DNA of 64,000 nucleotides from Nitrospira sp. GTDB lineage: Bacteria; Nitrospirota; Nitrospiria; Nitrospirales; Nitrospiraceae. The notes beneath the pieces are model-generated. The model worked only from the letters and a program-made list of their open reading frames with translations. It made no database searches and was not told the origin of the DNA. A program made the position numbers and the translations under genes. The stretch is taken from NCBI GenBank assembly GCA_030692565.1, contig JAUYAO010000052.1, positions 27,881 through 91,880 of the forward strand, written 5' to 3'. Position 1 is the first letter of the stretch, and every line of letters starts with the position of its first letter. Positions 13,086 to 22,250 of this stretch are shown piece after piece.

Positions 13086-13307
13086 ATGGACATGGAACGA
13101 GCCGGTGATCGGGAACACATGGGATTGGAGAAGACCCTCGGAGACCTGCTGCGCGCCCGCCGAGCGGTGACGCTCGACGATATCGCCGGCGTGCTGGGGG
13201 GAGACTGTCTTGCGCAGATCTTTCTCACCGTCGATCGGTGGAGCCGGGCGGGAATCGTACGATTAGTACGGGATGTCACCGGATATCGGGTAGAGTTAAT
13301 CAACTAG
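13086..13307 (+). CDS. Small winged-helix-like protein
   Basis: A 73-residue protein starting at ATG 13086 after AAAGGAGG. It reads as a helix-turn-helix with a short wing (LEKTLGDLLRARRAVTLDDI, then FLTVDRWSRAGIVRLV), ending in a basic beta hairpin. It resembles small FeoC-like winged helices but I cannot name a family. It lies 17 bp before nirA and behind the same attenuator, so it may assist or regulate nitrite reductase. Confidence 0.6.
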   Translation: MDMERAGDREHMGLEKTLGDLLRARRAVTLDDIAGVLGGDCLAQIFLTVDRWSRAGIVRLVRDVTGYRVELIN

Positions 13308-13324
13308 ACCGTGAGGAGGACGGG

Positions 13325-14887
13325 ATGAACAAGATCGAGGCGATCAAGGCTGAGCGTGACGGATTGGCGGTGCGGGAGATGATTGCCCACTATGCGACGA
13401 CCGGGTGGGAATCGATTCCTGAGGCCGATGTCCAGCGGCTCAAGTGGTATGGCCTCTTTCTGCGCAATCCTACGCCGGGATTGTTCATGGTACGGGTGCG
13501 GATTCCCGGCGGGCATACGTCGTCGTATCAACTGCGGGCGCTGGCCGAGATTGCTTCGACCTATGGCAACGGAGTTTTGGATCTGACCACCAGGCAACAA
13601 GTCCAACTTCGGAGCATCAAGATCGAAGATGTGCCGGCGGTCTTTGCCTGGATGGACGGGGTCGGACTGACCTCCATGCAAACCGGCATGGACAATGTCC
13701 GGAACGTCATGACCTGCGCCATCGCCGGCCTCAACCCGGATGAGGTCGTTGAGACCACGGCGCTGGTGCGGGCGATCAACGAAGCGATTCTCGGCAATCC
13801 GGCCTACTCCAATCTGCCGCGCAAGCTGAATGTGGCGGTGACCGGCTGCCCGCATAACTGCGTGCATATGGAGACGCAAGATCTGGCGCTTGTGCCGGCG
13901 CACTATGATTTGGGGCATGACCGGTGCGCGGGATTCAACGTGCTCGTGGGGGGCAAGCTGGGATCGGGCGGGTATCGAATCGCCACGCCCCTGGATGTGT
14001 TCGTCAATCCGGCCGAGGCGTTGGATGTGTGCCGCGCGATTCTGGAAATCTATCGTGACCATGGGCCGCGGGAGAGTCGCACGCAAGCCCGTCTCGCGTT
14101 CTTGATCGACGATTGGGGCGAGGTCCGATTTCGCGCCGAAGTTGAAGCCCGTCTAGGCAAACGGCTCGCGTCGGCCGGAATAGATGCCCGGAAAACGGGA
14201 GAACAAGACCATGTCGGGATCTTCCGTCAACGGCAACAGGGAATGAACTACGCCGGGCTCAAAGTACTCGTCGGGCGGGTGAAAGCGGCGGATCTCGTGA
14301 AGATCCTGAATTTGTCGGAGAAGTATGGGAACGGGGAAATCCGCATTACTCCCAGTCAAGCGCTGATCATTCCCAATATCAGCGATCGGACCGTCGGGGA
14401 TCTGGCGGACGAACCGCTCTTAAAGCAATTCGCCTATAACCCGTCGGCCCTCTATAAAGGCCTGGTCAGCTGCGTCGGCAGCGACTACTGCAATCTGGCG
14501 GTGATTGAAAGCAAGGGGCGGGCGGTCGCGGTGGCCAAGGCGCTTGAGGGGCGGCTGGGCAACTCGCTCAAGCCGATCACCATGCATTGGTCCGGCTGCC
14601 CCGCGAGTTGCGGCAATCACCTGGTTGCCGATGTGGGGTTGTTGGGGAAAAAGGCCAAAGTCGACGGGAAGGTCGTCGAGGCGGTGGATATTTACGTCGG
14701 CGGCCGGTCGGGGCCCGACCCGAAGCTGGCAGTCAAGATTATGGAAGACGTGCCCTGCGACAAACTTCCGGCAGTGCTCGAAGGCCTGCTGCCCTACCAC
14801 ACACGGGAGAAGATGCACCGCGTCCGCGGCGGCGGAGCCAGGAAAGTGCTGGTGGGAAAGGAAACAAATATTTCGCCTGCGGCGTAG
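13325..14887 (+). CDS. nirA: Ferredoxin-type assimilatory nitrite reductase
   Basis: A 520-residue member of the siroheme nitrite/sulfite reductase family. The four cluster ligands are Cys383-x5-Cys389 and Cys425-x3-Cys429 (SCVGSDYC and GCPASC), which bind the 4Fe-4S cluster coupled to siroheme. The duplicated ferrodoxin-like half is seen at VTGCPHNC. ATG 13325 follows GAGGAGG. Nitrite rather than sulfite is favoured because of the neighbours nirC and cynS and the ANTAR-type leader, as in nas operons of other bacteria. The product would be ammonium. Confidence 0.88.
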   Translation: MNKIEAIKAERDGLAVREMIAHYATTGWESIPEADVQRLKWYGLFLRNPTPGLFMVRVRIPGGHTSSYQLRALAEIASTYGNGVLDLTTRQQVQLRSIKIEDVPAVFAWMDGVGLTSMQTGMDNVRNVMTCAIAGLNPDEVVETTALVRAINEAILGNPAYSNLPRKLNVAVTGCPHNCVHMETQDLALVPAHYDLGHDRCAGFNVLVGGKLGSGGYRIATPLDVFVNPAEALDVCRAILEIYRDHGPRESRTQARLAFLIDDWGEVRFRAEVEARLGKRLASAGIDARKTGEQDHVGIFRQRQQGMNYAGLKVLVGRVKAADLVKILNLSEKYGNGEIRITPSQALIIPNISDRTVGDLADEPLLKQFAYNPSALYKGLVSCVGSDYCNLAVIESKGRAVAVAKALEGRLGNSLKPITMHWSGCPASCGNHLVADVGLLGKKAKVDGKVVEAVDIYVGGRSGPDPKLAVKIMEDVPCDKLPAVLEGLLPYHTREKMHRVRGGGARKVLVGKETNISPAA

Positions 14888-14895
14888 GGAACGGA

Positions 14896-14946
14896 GGCTT
14901 GAGGCTGCGCTGCGCATGGGATATCCTCGTGCGTACAACGCAGGAG
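14896..14946. repeat. Small palindrome before the CBS gene
   Basis: CTGCG and CGCAG, with GCGCA and TGCGT inside, fold around GGGATATCC. Read on the minus strand, the core (CACGAGGA ... TCCCATGCGCAG) resembles the palindromes at 41.4, 45.5 and 45.9 kb, but the match is weak. Confidence 0.3.
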
Positions 14947-14953
14947 GGATCAC

Positions 14954-15727
14954 ATGGCAAAACGAGTTCGCACGGGGCTCACACGCAGCGATATTCTCGA
15001 CCGGTATATTGCACGCGTCAAACAGATGTTGGTCAAGTTCCAGCCGTTTCTCTCGCGCAAGCGGGGGAACGCGTCTTTGGAAGATTTCGACGAGGCCGCC
15101 GAGGATCTGATCGGGCAGGTTTTCGGCGCCGCTTCGGAAGAAGCCGAAGCCTACTTCTATGCGAAGAGCGGGGAGTCGATCATGCTCCCGGAAGAAGCCC
15201 AGGAGAGCGGCATGCACGATGTGGAACGGGAAACGCTTCAGCAGCGCCGCCAAGTGCTCGCCAGTTGCCTGGCCGATCTGGAGTTGCGCCGCCGGGTGCA
15301 GGCCACGCGGGAAAGCAGCCGTAACGGGAAGAAGCGATTGCGCGCCACGGTGGAGGCCTATATGTCGCACGATGTGCGGAGTATCCATCGCGCGGCGACG
15401 GTGAAGGAGGCCGGGAAGCTGCTGCTGAAGCATAAAGTAGGCTCATTGATGGTGGATGACGGGTCTCGCTATATCGGGATCATCACAGACGGCGATCTTA
15501 GCCGGAAAGTCGTCGCGAAAGGACTGGATCCGAATACGACCACCGTGTCGGCCTGCATGAGCAAGTCGTTCGTCACGATCGAGGAAGATGAGCCTCTGTC
15601 TGAGGCGATGGCCTTGATGAAGAAGCAGGGGATCCGGCATTTGCCGGTGACGGCCGACGGCAGCGTCATCGGTGTGCTATCCGTGTCGGATCTGGTCCGC
15701 GCGTTTAGCGATCAGGAAACAGCGTAG
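14954..15727 (+). CDS. CBS-pair protein
   Basis: A 257-residue soluble protein. The first 130 residues are helical and charged. Residues 135-250 form two CBS motifs (VEAYMSHDVRSIHRAATVKEA and CMSKSFVTIEEDEPLSEAM, each followed by a GVxxxxDL strand), a module that binds adenine nucleotides. ATG 14954 follows CAGGAGGGA. The gene ends the nitrogen block and is closed by a terminator. Its target is unknown. Confidence 0.85.
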   Translation: MAKRVRTGLTRSDILDRYIARVKQMLVKFQPFLSRKRGNASLEDFDEAAEDLIGQVFGAASEEAEAYFYAKSGESIMLPEEAQESGMHDVERETLQQRRQVLASCLADLELRRRVQATRESSRNGKKRLRATVEAYMSHDVRSIHRAATVKEAGKLLLKHKVGSLMVDDGSRYIGIITDGDLSRKVVAKGLDPNTTTVSACMSKSFVTIEEDEPLSEAMALMKKQGIRHLPVTADGSVIGVLSVSDLVRAFSDQETA

Positions 15728-15735
15728 TCAGGATT

Positions 15736-15775
15736 CCTGGCGCTCGAGCGAGAGCGCCAGGAGCCGTTTCTTTCT
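15736..15775 (+). terminator. Rho-independent terminator after the CBS gene
   Basis: CCTGGCGCTC (15736-15745) pairs perfectly with GAGCGCCAGG (15752-15761), followed by AGCCGTTTCTTTC. Confidence 0.75.
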
Positions 15776-15852
15776 CTCCTGCCCCTAGCGATAACCGGCC
15801 AGGTTACCGTCTTCCCGCACGACGCGATGGCGCGAGAAGAGATTCTCATCGA

Positions 15853-16485
15853 TCAAGCGGGTTTGAAAGTGAATCGGCAGACATGGCCGCCACGGACGAT
15901 ACATTCGTTATGTTCGACCGGGCGCCCGACGAAGGTCGAAAGCAGGGCTAGATCAAAATGGCAGACCTCGGGGAAGCGCGTGGCCAGGTGATGAAAGACG
16001 CAATTGGACGCCTCGATCATCGGTAGTTGCCGGCCGGTTGCGGCCGTCGATGCCGCTTCATAGCCGAGTTCGTGCATGGCCGTTGCCAGGCGGGTAATCC
16101 GTTCTGAGGCGGATCCCGGCAGGGGGTGCGCGTGCTGGAGTTGCGTGCCGACCTGCGCTCCGAGTTTTTCAAACCGCGCGATGAGCGCGGCCTCTCCCTT
16201 TTCAGCCTTCAGTGAATCCAACAGCAACTCAGAAAACCAGGAGTACTTGCGGGGGAAGCCTTCATGGCCTTCCGCGCTGAGCATGTACAACTGCTCCGGT
16301 CTGCCGCCGGTCGCTTGGACCGACCCTTTCGTGACGAGGCCTTCTGCGACGAGCGAGGTGAGGTGCTGGCGAACGGCATTGCGCGACACGCGGAGTCCGC
16401 GCGCGAGCTCATCGATCGTGCGACCGGTTTTCTTTTCCAGGAGCAAGCGTAGGAGCTGGTCTCGCCGGGAACCTTGTGCGCGCAT
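15853..16485 (-). CDS. SufR-like winged-helix regulator with cysteine-rich C-terminus
   Basis: Start chosen at 16485, behind AGGAGG seven bases away. The 210-residue protein has an N-terminal winged helix (RTIDELARGLRVSRNAVRQHL) and a C-terminal domain with four spaced cysteines (SNCVFHH, EVCHFD, NECIVR, HVCRF). This is the layout of SufR-type regulators, which hold an Fe-S cluster and repress genes for cluster assembly or stress. The divergent lipoprotein gene and an AT-rich palindromic stretch (16537-16560) lie upstream. The target is not known. Confidence 0.75.
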   Translation of the reverse strand: MRAQGSRRDQLLRLLLEKKTGRTIDELARGLRVSRNAVRQHLTSLVAEGLVTKGSVQATGGRPEQLYMLSAEGHEGFPRKYSWFSELLLDSLKAEKGEAALIARFEKLGAQVGTQLQHAHPLPGSASERITRLATAMHELGYEAASTAATGRQLPMIEASNCVFHHLATRFPEVCHFDLALLSTFVGRPVEHNECIVRGGHVCRFTFKPA

Positions 16486-16557
16486 CGTGCAAACCTCCTG
16501 GCGAAGTATACAGAAAGTCAGTCGAATTGGCATTGAGATACTTATATAATATATATA

Positions 16558-16586
16558 TTGACAAACTGTCTTTTGGTCCGTTAGTC
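16558..16586 (+). promoter_or_regulatory. Candidate promoter of the 16633 lipoprotein gene
   Basis: TTGACA (16558-16563) and TTAGTC (16581-16586) with a 17-bp spacer. The alternating AT stretch at 16540-16557 just upstream may be an operator for the divergent SufR-like regulator. Confidence 0.45.
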
Positions 16587-16632
16587 TCGGGTCCGGTCAT
16601 GCATTCAGGGGTTTCCAGCCAGGAGGTTTCGT

Positions 16633-17265
16633 ATGGTTCGCTCGTTTCGTTCCTTGTCAGTCCTCGGACTCATCCTCATGTCGGTCGCCTGCACGACGCC
16701 TCAGACTCCCGCAGTCACTGCGACACCAGCTAAGGTTGCCGATACCAAGGCGGCGTTGCGCGATCTCTGGCTCGGCCATATCCTCGGTATCCGCAACGTA
16801 GCCGTCGCCACGATCGACAAGAATACCGCGGCCCGCGAGAGTGCCGAAAAGGCCGTGGTGGCGAATGCCCAGCAGATCGCCCAATCTATTGAGCCGTTTT
16901 ATGGGCAGCCGGCGTCGGACAAGCTGTTCACCCTGTTAGCTGGACATTACGGCGCCATTCGTGAAGATCTGGACGGGACTGTAGCGGGCAATGCCGCGCA
17001 GCAGGAGGCGGCGATCAAGACGCTCACGGCCAATGCTGGTGAGATCTCCACATTCTTGAGCGGTGCCAATCCGTATCTGCCGAAAGATGCCGTGATGGGC
17101 TTCCTGACAGCCCATGCGGCGCATCACATTCAGCAGTTTCAGCAGTTGAAAGCCGGCGAGTATGCCCAGGAAGGTGAGACCTGGACCGGCATGAAGAAGC
17201 ATATCTACGTCGTGGCCGACGCGTTGACCGGTGCCTTGGCCCAGCAGTTTCCCGCAAAGTTCTAG
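16633..17265 (+). CDS. Lipoprotein, helical
   Basis: ATG 16633 follows AGGAGG. A short signal ends in the lipobox SVAC. The mature 190 or so residues are almost all helical, alanine-rich and with scattered histidines (ILGIRNVAVATID, GFLTAHAAHHIQQF). I do not recognise a family. It is transcribed away from the SufR-like regulator, which may control it, and ends in a good terminator. Confidence 0.7.
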   Translation: MVRSFRSLSVLGLILMSVACTTPQTPAVTATPAKVADTKAALRDLWLGHILGIRNVAVATIDKNTAARESAEKAVVANAQQIAQSIEPFYGQPASDKLFTLLAGHYGAIREDLDGTVAGNAAQQEAAIKTLTANAGEISTFLSGANPYLPKDAVMGFLTAHAAHHIQQFQQLKAGEYAQEGETWTGMKKHIYVVADALTGALAQQFPAKF

Positions 17266-17280
17266 CGGAGGCCGGTAGGG

Positions 17281-17320
17281 GACAGGCCTTTTCTCCCTGT
17301 GAGAGGGCCTGTCTCTCTCA
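17281..17320 (+). terminator. Terminator between convergent genes
   Basis: GACAGGCC (17281-17288) pairs with GGCCTGTC (17306-17313), followed by TCTCTCATCC. It lies between the stops of two convergent genes. Confidence 0.6.
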
Positions 17321-18376
17321 TCCGTTCGTCGCCCTGCCTGCCTTGTCCTCTTTGCCCAGATTCCAGATCGTTTCTGCTTTGTTGCCGATGTACCAGAAGC
17401 TCAGCGCCAGGATGGCGAAGAAGACGGCTTTGTGCAGATTGTTCCAGAACAGTTCGAAGAAGCGCGTGTACAGGTTGATGCCGAGAAACGTCAGTCCGAA
17501 CCCCTTCGTAATGTCGTTGTCATGTCGGAGACCGTGATAGATGGCCCAGCCGGATGCCGCGCCGAACAGGATCGACCAATGGAACAGTTCGATCTGTTTC
17601 ACCCGCTCCCAGGCATGCATATCTCCATAGTTCCCGAAGATTGACATGATCCAGAGCGCGATGAAGAGGTAGAGCAGTCCCATCAGCAGCGTGCTACGGA
17701 AGAAGCGTTGTCCGATCGAGTGCGTTTCCAGCGAGAGCGCGAAGGCGGTCAGCAGTCCTCCGAAGAGGACGAAGCGCAGCGGATAATTCATCCCGAGATA
17801 ATACGCGCCCCAGCCCGACCTGTAGCCGGTTTCAGTGCCCATCCAGCTGCCCAGCGACGCCAGGGCGAATACCCAGATCAAATTTGCTTCCAGCGCGATG
17901 CCGAGCGCCGCATAGACCAGAAACGATAACAACAGCATGAGAGAGAAGTGCCCGCTGCCTGTGTCGAGTGCAATCCCCATCTGAGAAATCGCTCCGGCGG
18001 TGGCAAGCACCCCGAGGAAGAAAATTGCTTCGTTGCGATAGACCTTGTCCGGCGCCTGTTTGCGTCTGGCAAGTCCCCATCGATAGAGCGCGGCCGCGGC
18101 AGTGGCGAGCAGGACGCATCGGGCGATCGGGGGCGTGTCGAACAGCCGTTCAAGGAGATCCATCAGCCAGCGATCGGAGAGCGCCGCACTCACCGATGAG
18201 ACGATCGAGAACAGAGCGATCCAGAAGGAATACTTCGCCAGCTTCCGCCAATCGAAATATTGCACCTCGATCGTGGCGGCCAGGGCCGCGGCCTGCGCTT
18301 CCTGAATCACCCCGTCCTGCTTCCATTGTTCGATGGCATCACGGACCACGACGGCCTGTTTGCGCGGGAGTTTCAT
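17318..18376 (-). CDS. DUF2157-type membrane protein
   Basis: A 352-residue protein with a short cytoplasmic N-terminal helix pair (RDAIEQWKQDGVIQEAQAAAL), typical of DUF2157, then about nine to ten hydrophobic segments. Function of the family is unknown. It stands alone, convergent with the lipoprotein gene. Confidence 0.7.
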   Translation of the reverse strand: MKLPRKQAVVVRDAIEQWKQDGVIQEAQAAALAATIEVQYFDWRKLAKYSFWIALFSIVSSVSAALSDRWLMDLLERLFDTPPIARCVLLATAAAALYRWGLARRKQAPDKVYRNEAIFFLGVLATAGAISQMGIALDTGSGHFSLMLLLSFLVYAALGIALEANLIWVFALASLGSWMGTETGYRSGWGAYYLGMNYPLRFVLFGGLLTAFALSLETHSIGQRFFRSTLLMGLLYLFIALWIMSIFGNYGDMHAWERVKQIELFHWSILFGAASGWAIYHGLRHDNDITKGFGLTFLGINLYTRFFELFWNNLHKAVFFAILALSFWYIGNKAETIWNLGKEDKAGRATNG

Positions 18377-18536
18377 GACGTCCTCATGCGAGTGTGGTGC
18401 AGTGGGTTCGTTCGAACTGAATTATAAGGCGGAACAGGACCGGAGGCTATTTAGAAGGAGAATGTGGCGAGGGTTCTCAAGTCTTCTGGGAGCGTGCCGA
18501 TAGAAGAGGAGAGAGCCAAAACCGCGAGGGAGTGCC

Positions 18537-18944
18537 ATGCCTATTTCAGACGTCGTTGCCAGTTATGGTCGCTGCTGCGTGCATCCTGCATTCTTCGACC
18601 GGTTCTATGAAATATTCCTCGCCAGCGATCCGGCGATCCGCCCGATGTTCGCCAGGACGAACTTTGCCAAGCAGAAGGCCTTGCTGCGTGAAGGGGTGTC
18701 GATGCTCCTGATGCATCTGGAGGGGAAGCCGGTAGGGACGGCCTGTTTGGATCGTCTCGCCGAGTCGCACAGCCCCAGACGAATGAATGTGACCGCGCGG
18801 CTCTATGAGTTGTGGATCACGAGCCTGGTCAAGACGGTCAAGGAATTCGACTCTGAGTGCACCCCTGAAGTCGAAGCCGAATGGCGAAGGGCCCTGCACG
18901 CCGGCGTGCATTACCTCATGATGCAAGGGGCGAAAGCCGCCTAG
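18537..18944 (+). CDS. Single-domain globin
   Basis: A 135-residue globin-like protein. Helix A/B region is FFDRFYEIFLASDPAIRPMF, and a candidate proximal His lies in ESHSPRRMNV, followed by the G/H helices (LYELWITSLV, WRRALHAGVHYLM). Bacterial globins of this kind bind heme and handle NO or oxygen. Such a role would suit a nitrite oxidiser, but that is inference. GAGGGAG precedes the ATG. Confidence 0.75.
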   Translation: MPISDVVASYGRCCVHPAFFDRFYEIFLASDPAIRPMFARTNFAKQKALLREGVSMLLMHLEGKPVGTACLDRLAESHSPRRMNVTARLYELWITSLVKTVKEFDSECTPEVEAEWRRALHAGVHYLMMQGAKAA

Positions 18945-18960
18945 GTTTGCAGGGCCAAGA

Positions 18961-19383
18961 TCAGTGGGCGCGGCAGGCGATCTTGATGAGGGCAGCGGTC
19001 GGCGAGCCTGCCATGACCGGCGTCAATTGGTCGCTATCTCCGCTGGACCGCACCACGCTGCCGGTTCCCATCTGGCCGGAATACCAGGTCGTCTTGAGCG
19101 GCTGGCTCTTCTGATTCTGGCAGTCATATCCGCGATCGGTTTTCTTGGAAAGGGCAGGGGCCCCACCGCCTTCCGTTCGCGCGACCTTGTAGTCGAAGAG
19201 ATCTGACATCGTCACTATTTCATCTGCCTGCTTAATGCTGGCGTGATCGGCAAAATAAACATAGCCGTCCGTCTCGCCGGCCTTTGCCCAATCCGCCGCC
19301 GACTTCGACCCTGATTCATCGCTCCGATTACAAGCGGCCAGAATCCCACAGCACAACAGAAGGGCGCAGAATCGTGTCAGCAT
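18961..19383 (-). CDS. Lipoprotein, surface-adhesin-E-like
   Basis: Start at 19383 gives a signal ending in the lipobox LAAC. The mature domain of about 120 residues has the pattern VYFADHASIKQADEIVTM ... LFDYK ... YDCQNQ ... SGQMGTG, which matches the adhesin-E family fold. The two paired cysteines (YDCQ and IACRAH) would form a disulfide. Function beyond surface location is unknown. Confidence 0.65.
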   Translation of the reverse strand: MLTRFCALLLCCGILAACNRSDESGSKSAADWAKAGETDGYVYFADHASIKQADEIVTMSDLFDYKVARTEGGGAPALSKKTDRGYDCQNQKSQPLKTTWYSGQMGTGSVVRSSGDSDQLTPVMAGSPTAALIKIACRAH

Positions 19384-19581
19384 GGTCACTCCCTGGGCAG
19401 ACAGAATCATCTATTGCGACTATAGCACGGAGCGTGTTGTTGCGACGGACCAATTGGGAGAGTTGCCAGGATGTACCTCATCCGGTGGGCGACCATCTTC
19501 ATGAGCCACAGAAAGACTTGGAGAAAGGTGTCGCTGGGGTGTGGTCTCTTGGCCATGCGGAAGTGCTACAGCGGGTGCAGT

Positions 19582-20238
19582 TTATCTGAATGCGGGATAA
19601 TCCGTGATGACTCCATCCGCTCCCCACTCTGCCAGCTGCGCGTGATCTGCCGCCGTGACCGCGTCATACACAAAATTTCGAAAACCAAGTTGCCTCGCCT
19701 GGGAGAGGCCCTCGGGGGTCGCTCGGTCGAAGCACCAGACAAGCGTGTCAACATTGTTAGGGGCAGGGATCCATGATGGCCGGGAGTCGAACGGGAGGGG
19801 AGCGTGAGCAAGAATGATCGCGCAGCGCAGATCCGGGGCACTAAGGCTGCCGATCAGGCCATGCCAAAACGAACTGATTAAAATATTGGCCGAGTGAAGA
19901 TACGGGGTGATGGCGGCCATAGCCGGAGCTGCGACGTTCGGGTGTTTGAGTTCGAAATTCCAAAGAAATCGCCGAGGCGACTTCCCGAGCAGCAGCAACG
20001 TTTCAGCCAACGTGGGAACAACGTATCCAACCAGTCTGCTTAACTCTTTCCTGGGCAGGTCTTCTACAAGCCGCCCATCCGGAGAGAGCCGGTCGTGAAA
20101 CATGACAGGTATCCCGTCTCCCGACAGTTGAACATCGGTTTCGAGACCGTCGACTCCTAACTCGACGGCTGCCTCAAAGGCATCGAGTGTATTTTCAGGA
20201 GCGAGTGTGTGATAGCCCCGGTGGCACAAGCACAGCAT
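19582..20238 (-). CDS. Glycerophosphodiester phosphodiesterase
   Basis: A 218-residue GDPD-family enzyme that hydrolyses glycerophosphodiesters to glycerol-3-phosphate and an alcohol. Catalytic motifs are HRGYHTLAPENT, ETDVQLS and FHD near the N-terminus, with WNFELK in the middle. It lacks a signal peptide, so it should be cytoplasmic. It is on the same strand as the next three genes but 67 bp from them. Confidence 0.88.
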   Translation of the reverse strand: MLCLCHRGYHTLAPENTLDAFEAAVELGVDGLETDVQLSGDGIPVMFHDRLSPDGRLVEDLPRKELSRLVGYVVPTLAETLLLLGKSPRRFLWNFELKHPNVAAPAMAAITPYLHSANILISSFWHGLIGSLSAPDLRCAIILAHAPLPFDSRPSWIPAPNNVDTLVWCFDRATPEGLSQARQLGFRNFVYDAVTAADHAQLAEWGADGVITDYPAFR

Positions 20239-20305
20239 AATGTCTCCGCGTTCCCCCTTCTCAAGGCGAGCCGAATAGGCGCCGTATTCGGCTCAATGAT
20301 AGGTA

Positions 20306-21379
20306 TCAGCGCGCAGCCATGGCAGGATAGTCGCTGTAGCCGTCTGGCCCGCCTCCATATAGCCGATCGTAGTTGACTGCATTTAGCGGAGACTGTTTAC
20401 CGAAACGTTCGACCAGGTCCGGATTGGCGATGTACGGACGCCCGTACACAATCGCATCGGCCGCTCCGCGTGCCACCGTCAATTCCCCGCTCTCGCGTGT
20501 GTAGCTTCCGTTGCTCATCAGTGCACCCTGGAAATGCCGGCGGGCGACCGCCAGAATGGCCTGCTCATCAGGCAGCGCGTGGTCCTCGTGCCGGATTTCC
20601 AGGAACGATATCCTTCGCCGGCTCAACTCCTGCGCCACATAGGTCGCCAGGGCTTCGGGCCGGCTGTCGACCATGTCATTGAACGGGACCAGGGGGGAGA
20701 TCCGTACGGCGACTCGTCCGGCGCCCCAGACGTTGATGGCCGCATCGGTCACCTCCAGCAGCAATCGAGCGCGGTTGGGGATAGAGCCTCCATAGGTATC
20801 CGTGCGTATGTTGACGCCGTCGCGCAGAAAGTTGTCGATCAAATAGCCGTGGGCGCCGTGGATTTGTACGCCGTCAAAGCCGGCCTGTTTGGCGTTCTGG
20901 GAAGCGAGTCGGAACATCTCAACGTATCGAGGGATTTCGTCGGTGCGGAGCGCGCGAGGGATTTCGTAGGGCTTATCACCCTGAGGGGTATGGGTCATCT
21001 CATTGCGGATCGCCTTGGCGCTGCTGGAAACCGGCTGCTCGCCCTCGTTCAACAATGAGTGCGCGGCGCGGCCGGGATGCCAGATCTGCATGAAGATGCG
21101 GCCGCCCTTGGCATGCACGGCGTCGGTCACCCGTTTCCATCCGGCCACGTGCGCGGGGCTGTAGATGCCGCCTTCACCGATGAAGGCGCAGGCATGGGCA
21201 TCGACCATGGTGCATTCCGTCATGATGAGTCCGCTGGAGGCCCGTTGGGAGTAATAGTCCACCATCATGTCGTTGGGAATATGTGTCGTCCCGGCTCTTG
21301 CCCTGGTGAGAGGGGACATGACGATGCGGTTGGGCAAGAAAATATCCCCCGCCTGCAACGGCATAAACAACGTGGTCAT
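20306..21379 (-). CDS. Old-yellow-enzyme-type alkene reductase
   Basis: A 357-residue FMN flavoprotein of the NemA/OYE family that reduces activated C=C bonds or nitro groups with NAD(P)H. Motifs include LPNRIVMSPLTRARA, QIWHPGRAAH, the active-site IHGAHGYLIDNFLRD and YGRPYIANPDL. Length is normal. It lies 12 bp after the methyltransferase gene on the same strand, so the two probably share a transcript. The substrate cannot be told. Confidence 0.92.
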   Translation of the reverse strand: MTTLFMPLQAGDIFLPNRIVMSPLTRARAGTTHIPNDMMVDYYSQRASSGLIMTECTMVDAHACAFIGEGGIYSPAHVAGWKRVTDAVHAKGGRIFMQIWHPGRAAHSLLNEGEQPVSSSAKAIRNEMTHTPQGDKPYEIPRALRTDEIPRYVEMFRLASQNAKQAGFDGVQIHGAHGYLIDNFLRDGVNIRTDTYGGSIPNRARLLLEVTDAAINVWGAGRVAVRISPLVPFNDMVDSRPEALATYVAQELSRRRISFLEIRHEDHALPDEQAILAVARRHFQGALMSNGSYTRESGELTVARGAADAIVYGRPYIANPDLVERFGKQSPLNAVNYDRLYGGGPDGYSDYPAMAAR

Positions 21380-21391
21380 TGCGATCTGCTC

Positions 21392-22027
21392 CTACTTGGT
21401 TAACCGCCAGATATGTTCCGTTGCCGGGCATTTGCCCTTGAGTCCGCCGGGGACTTCAAGACGGGCCAACAGCTTGAGGGTATAGTCGCCGCTGTAATGG
21501 CGACGGAGCTCGTCCGATGTGACGGAAAACGGAGGCCCTGCCACGACTGTTTGGTCGTACTCATAGCCGATGACGAGTTGAGGGGCCACCCCGGTGATGG
21601 CCTTGAGATGCGTCGTGTACCGGGGCCGCATGGTCTCCGGCAGCGCGACCAGCGCGGCCCTGTCATAGACCGCGTCGACGGGGCCGAGGATCTCGCGAGA
21701 CAGGTCGAAGATATCGTCCACGAAGATGTCGATCTTCTCTCCGTGAAAGAGCCTGAGCTTGCCGATGTCCGAGATGCTCGGTTGCATGCCAAGCTCTGCA
21801 AAGAGTTGGGTCACGGCTAACTCGCTGAGTTCCGCCCCGGCGACCGCATAGCCGCGAGAGAGCAGCCAGCCGAGATCGAGCGACTTCCCGCAGAGCGGCA
21901 CAAAGACACGCCCGCCCGGAGGCACGTTCAGGGACGGAAAGTGGGCGGTCAGCAGAGGATTGATAGCGCTCTCGTGCCATCCGGTCTGATTTGTTTGCCA
22001 TCGGTTATGCCAAAAACTTGCTTCCAT
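21392..22027 (-). CDS. tpm: Thiopurine S-methyltransferase-family protein
   Basis: A 211-residue SAM-dependent methyltransferase of the TPMT family: FWHNRWQTNQTGWHES at the start, the SAM site VFVPLCGKSLDLGWL and DAVYDRAALVALP. Bacterial members methylate thiols, selenium or tellurium compounds. It forms a pair with the OYE-type reductase, suggesting detoxification of electrophiles or metalloids; that is inference. Confidence 0.9.
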   Translation of the reverse strand: MEASFWHNRWQTNQTGWHESAINPLLTAHFPSLNVPPGGRVFVPLCGKSLDLGWLLSRGYAVAGAELSELAVTQLFAELGMQPSISDIGKLRLFHGEKIDIFVDDIFDLSREILGPVDAVYDRAALVALPETMRPRYTTHLKAITGVAPQLVIGYEYDQTVVAGPPFSVTSDELRRHYSGDYTLKLLARLEVPGGLKGKCPATEHIWRLTK

Positions 22028-22089
22028 ACGAATTCCTCAGTGGATGCGAGGTCAGGTTAGTTCCAGAGCCCATCCTAAAGGGCAGAGAC

Positions 22090-22222
22090 AGAGAGAGGCA
22101 AGGCAAAGGGGAGAGTGAAAGCCAGGGGTATGGGCTGAGGCGCTGAGGCAGGTTCTCGAATGTCAGGAGGCCCGGTGGGTGGTGAGTCCATCGCATTGAG
22201 TAATCAGAAAGACTCCCAACCC
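22090..22222. repeat. Intergenic repeat, copy A
   Basis: The stretch TGAGGCGCTGAGGCAGG to AGACTCCCAACCCC resembles copies B (24612-24735) and C (27038-27150), most clearly in GGAGGCC, GTGGTGAGT and CAATCAGAAAGACTCCC. It fills most of the gap upstream of tpm. Confidence 0.55.
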
Positions 22223-22250
22223 CTTCGTTTCCCCTCAAGCCTGCACCCAA

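Noticed and set aside
19384..19581. Small plus-strand frames between the adhesin-like lipoprotein and GDPD genes
   Set aside because: No ribosome site, no recognisable product; the gap appears empty.
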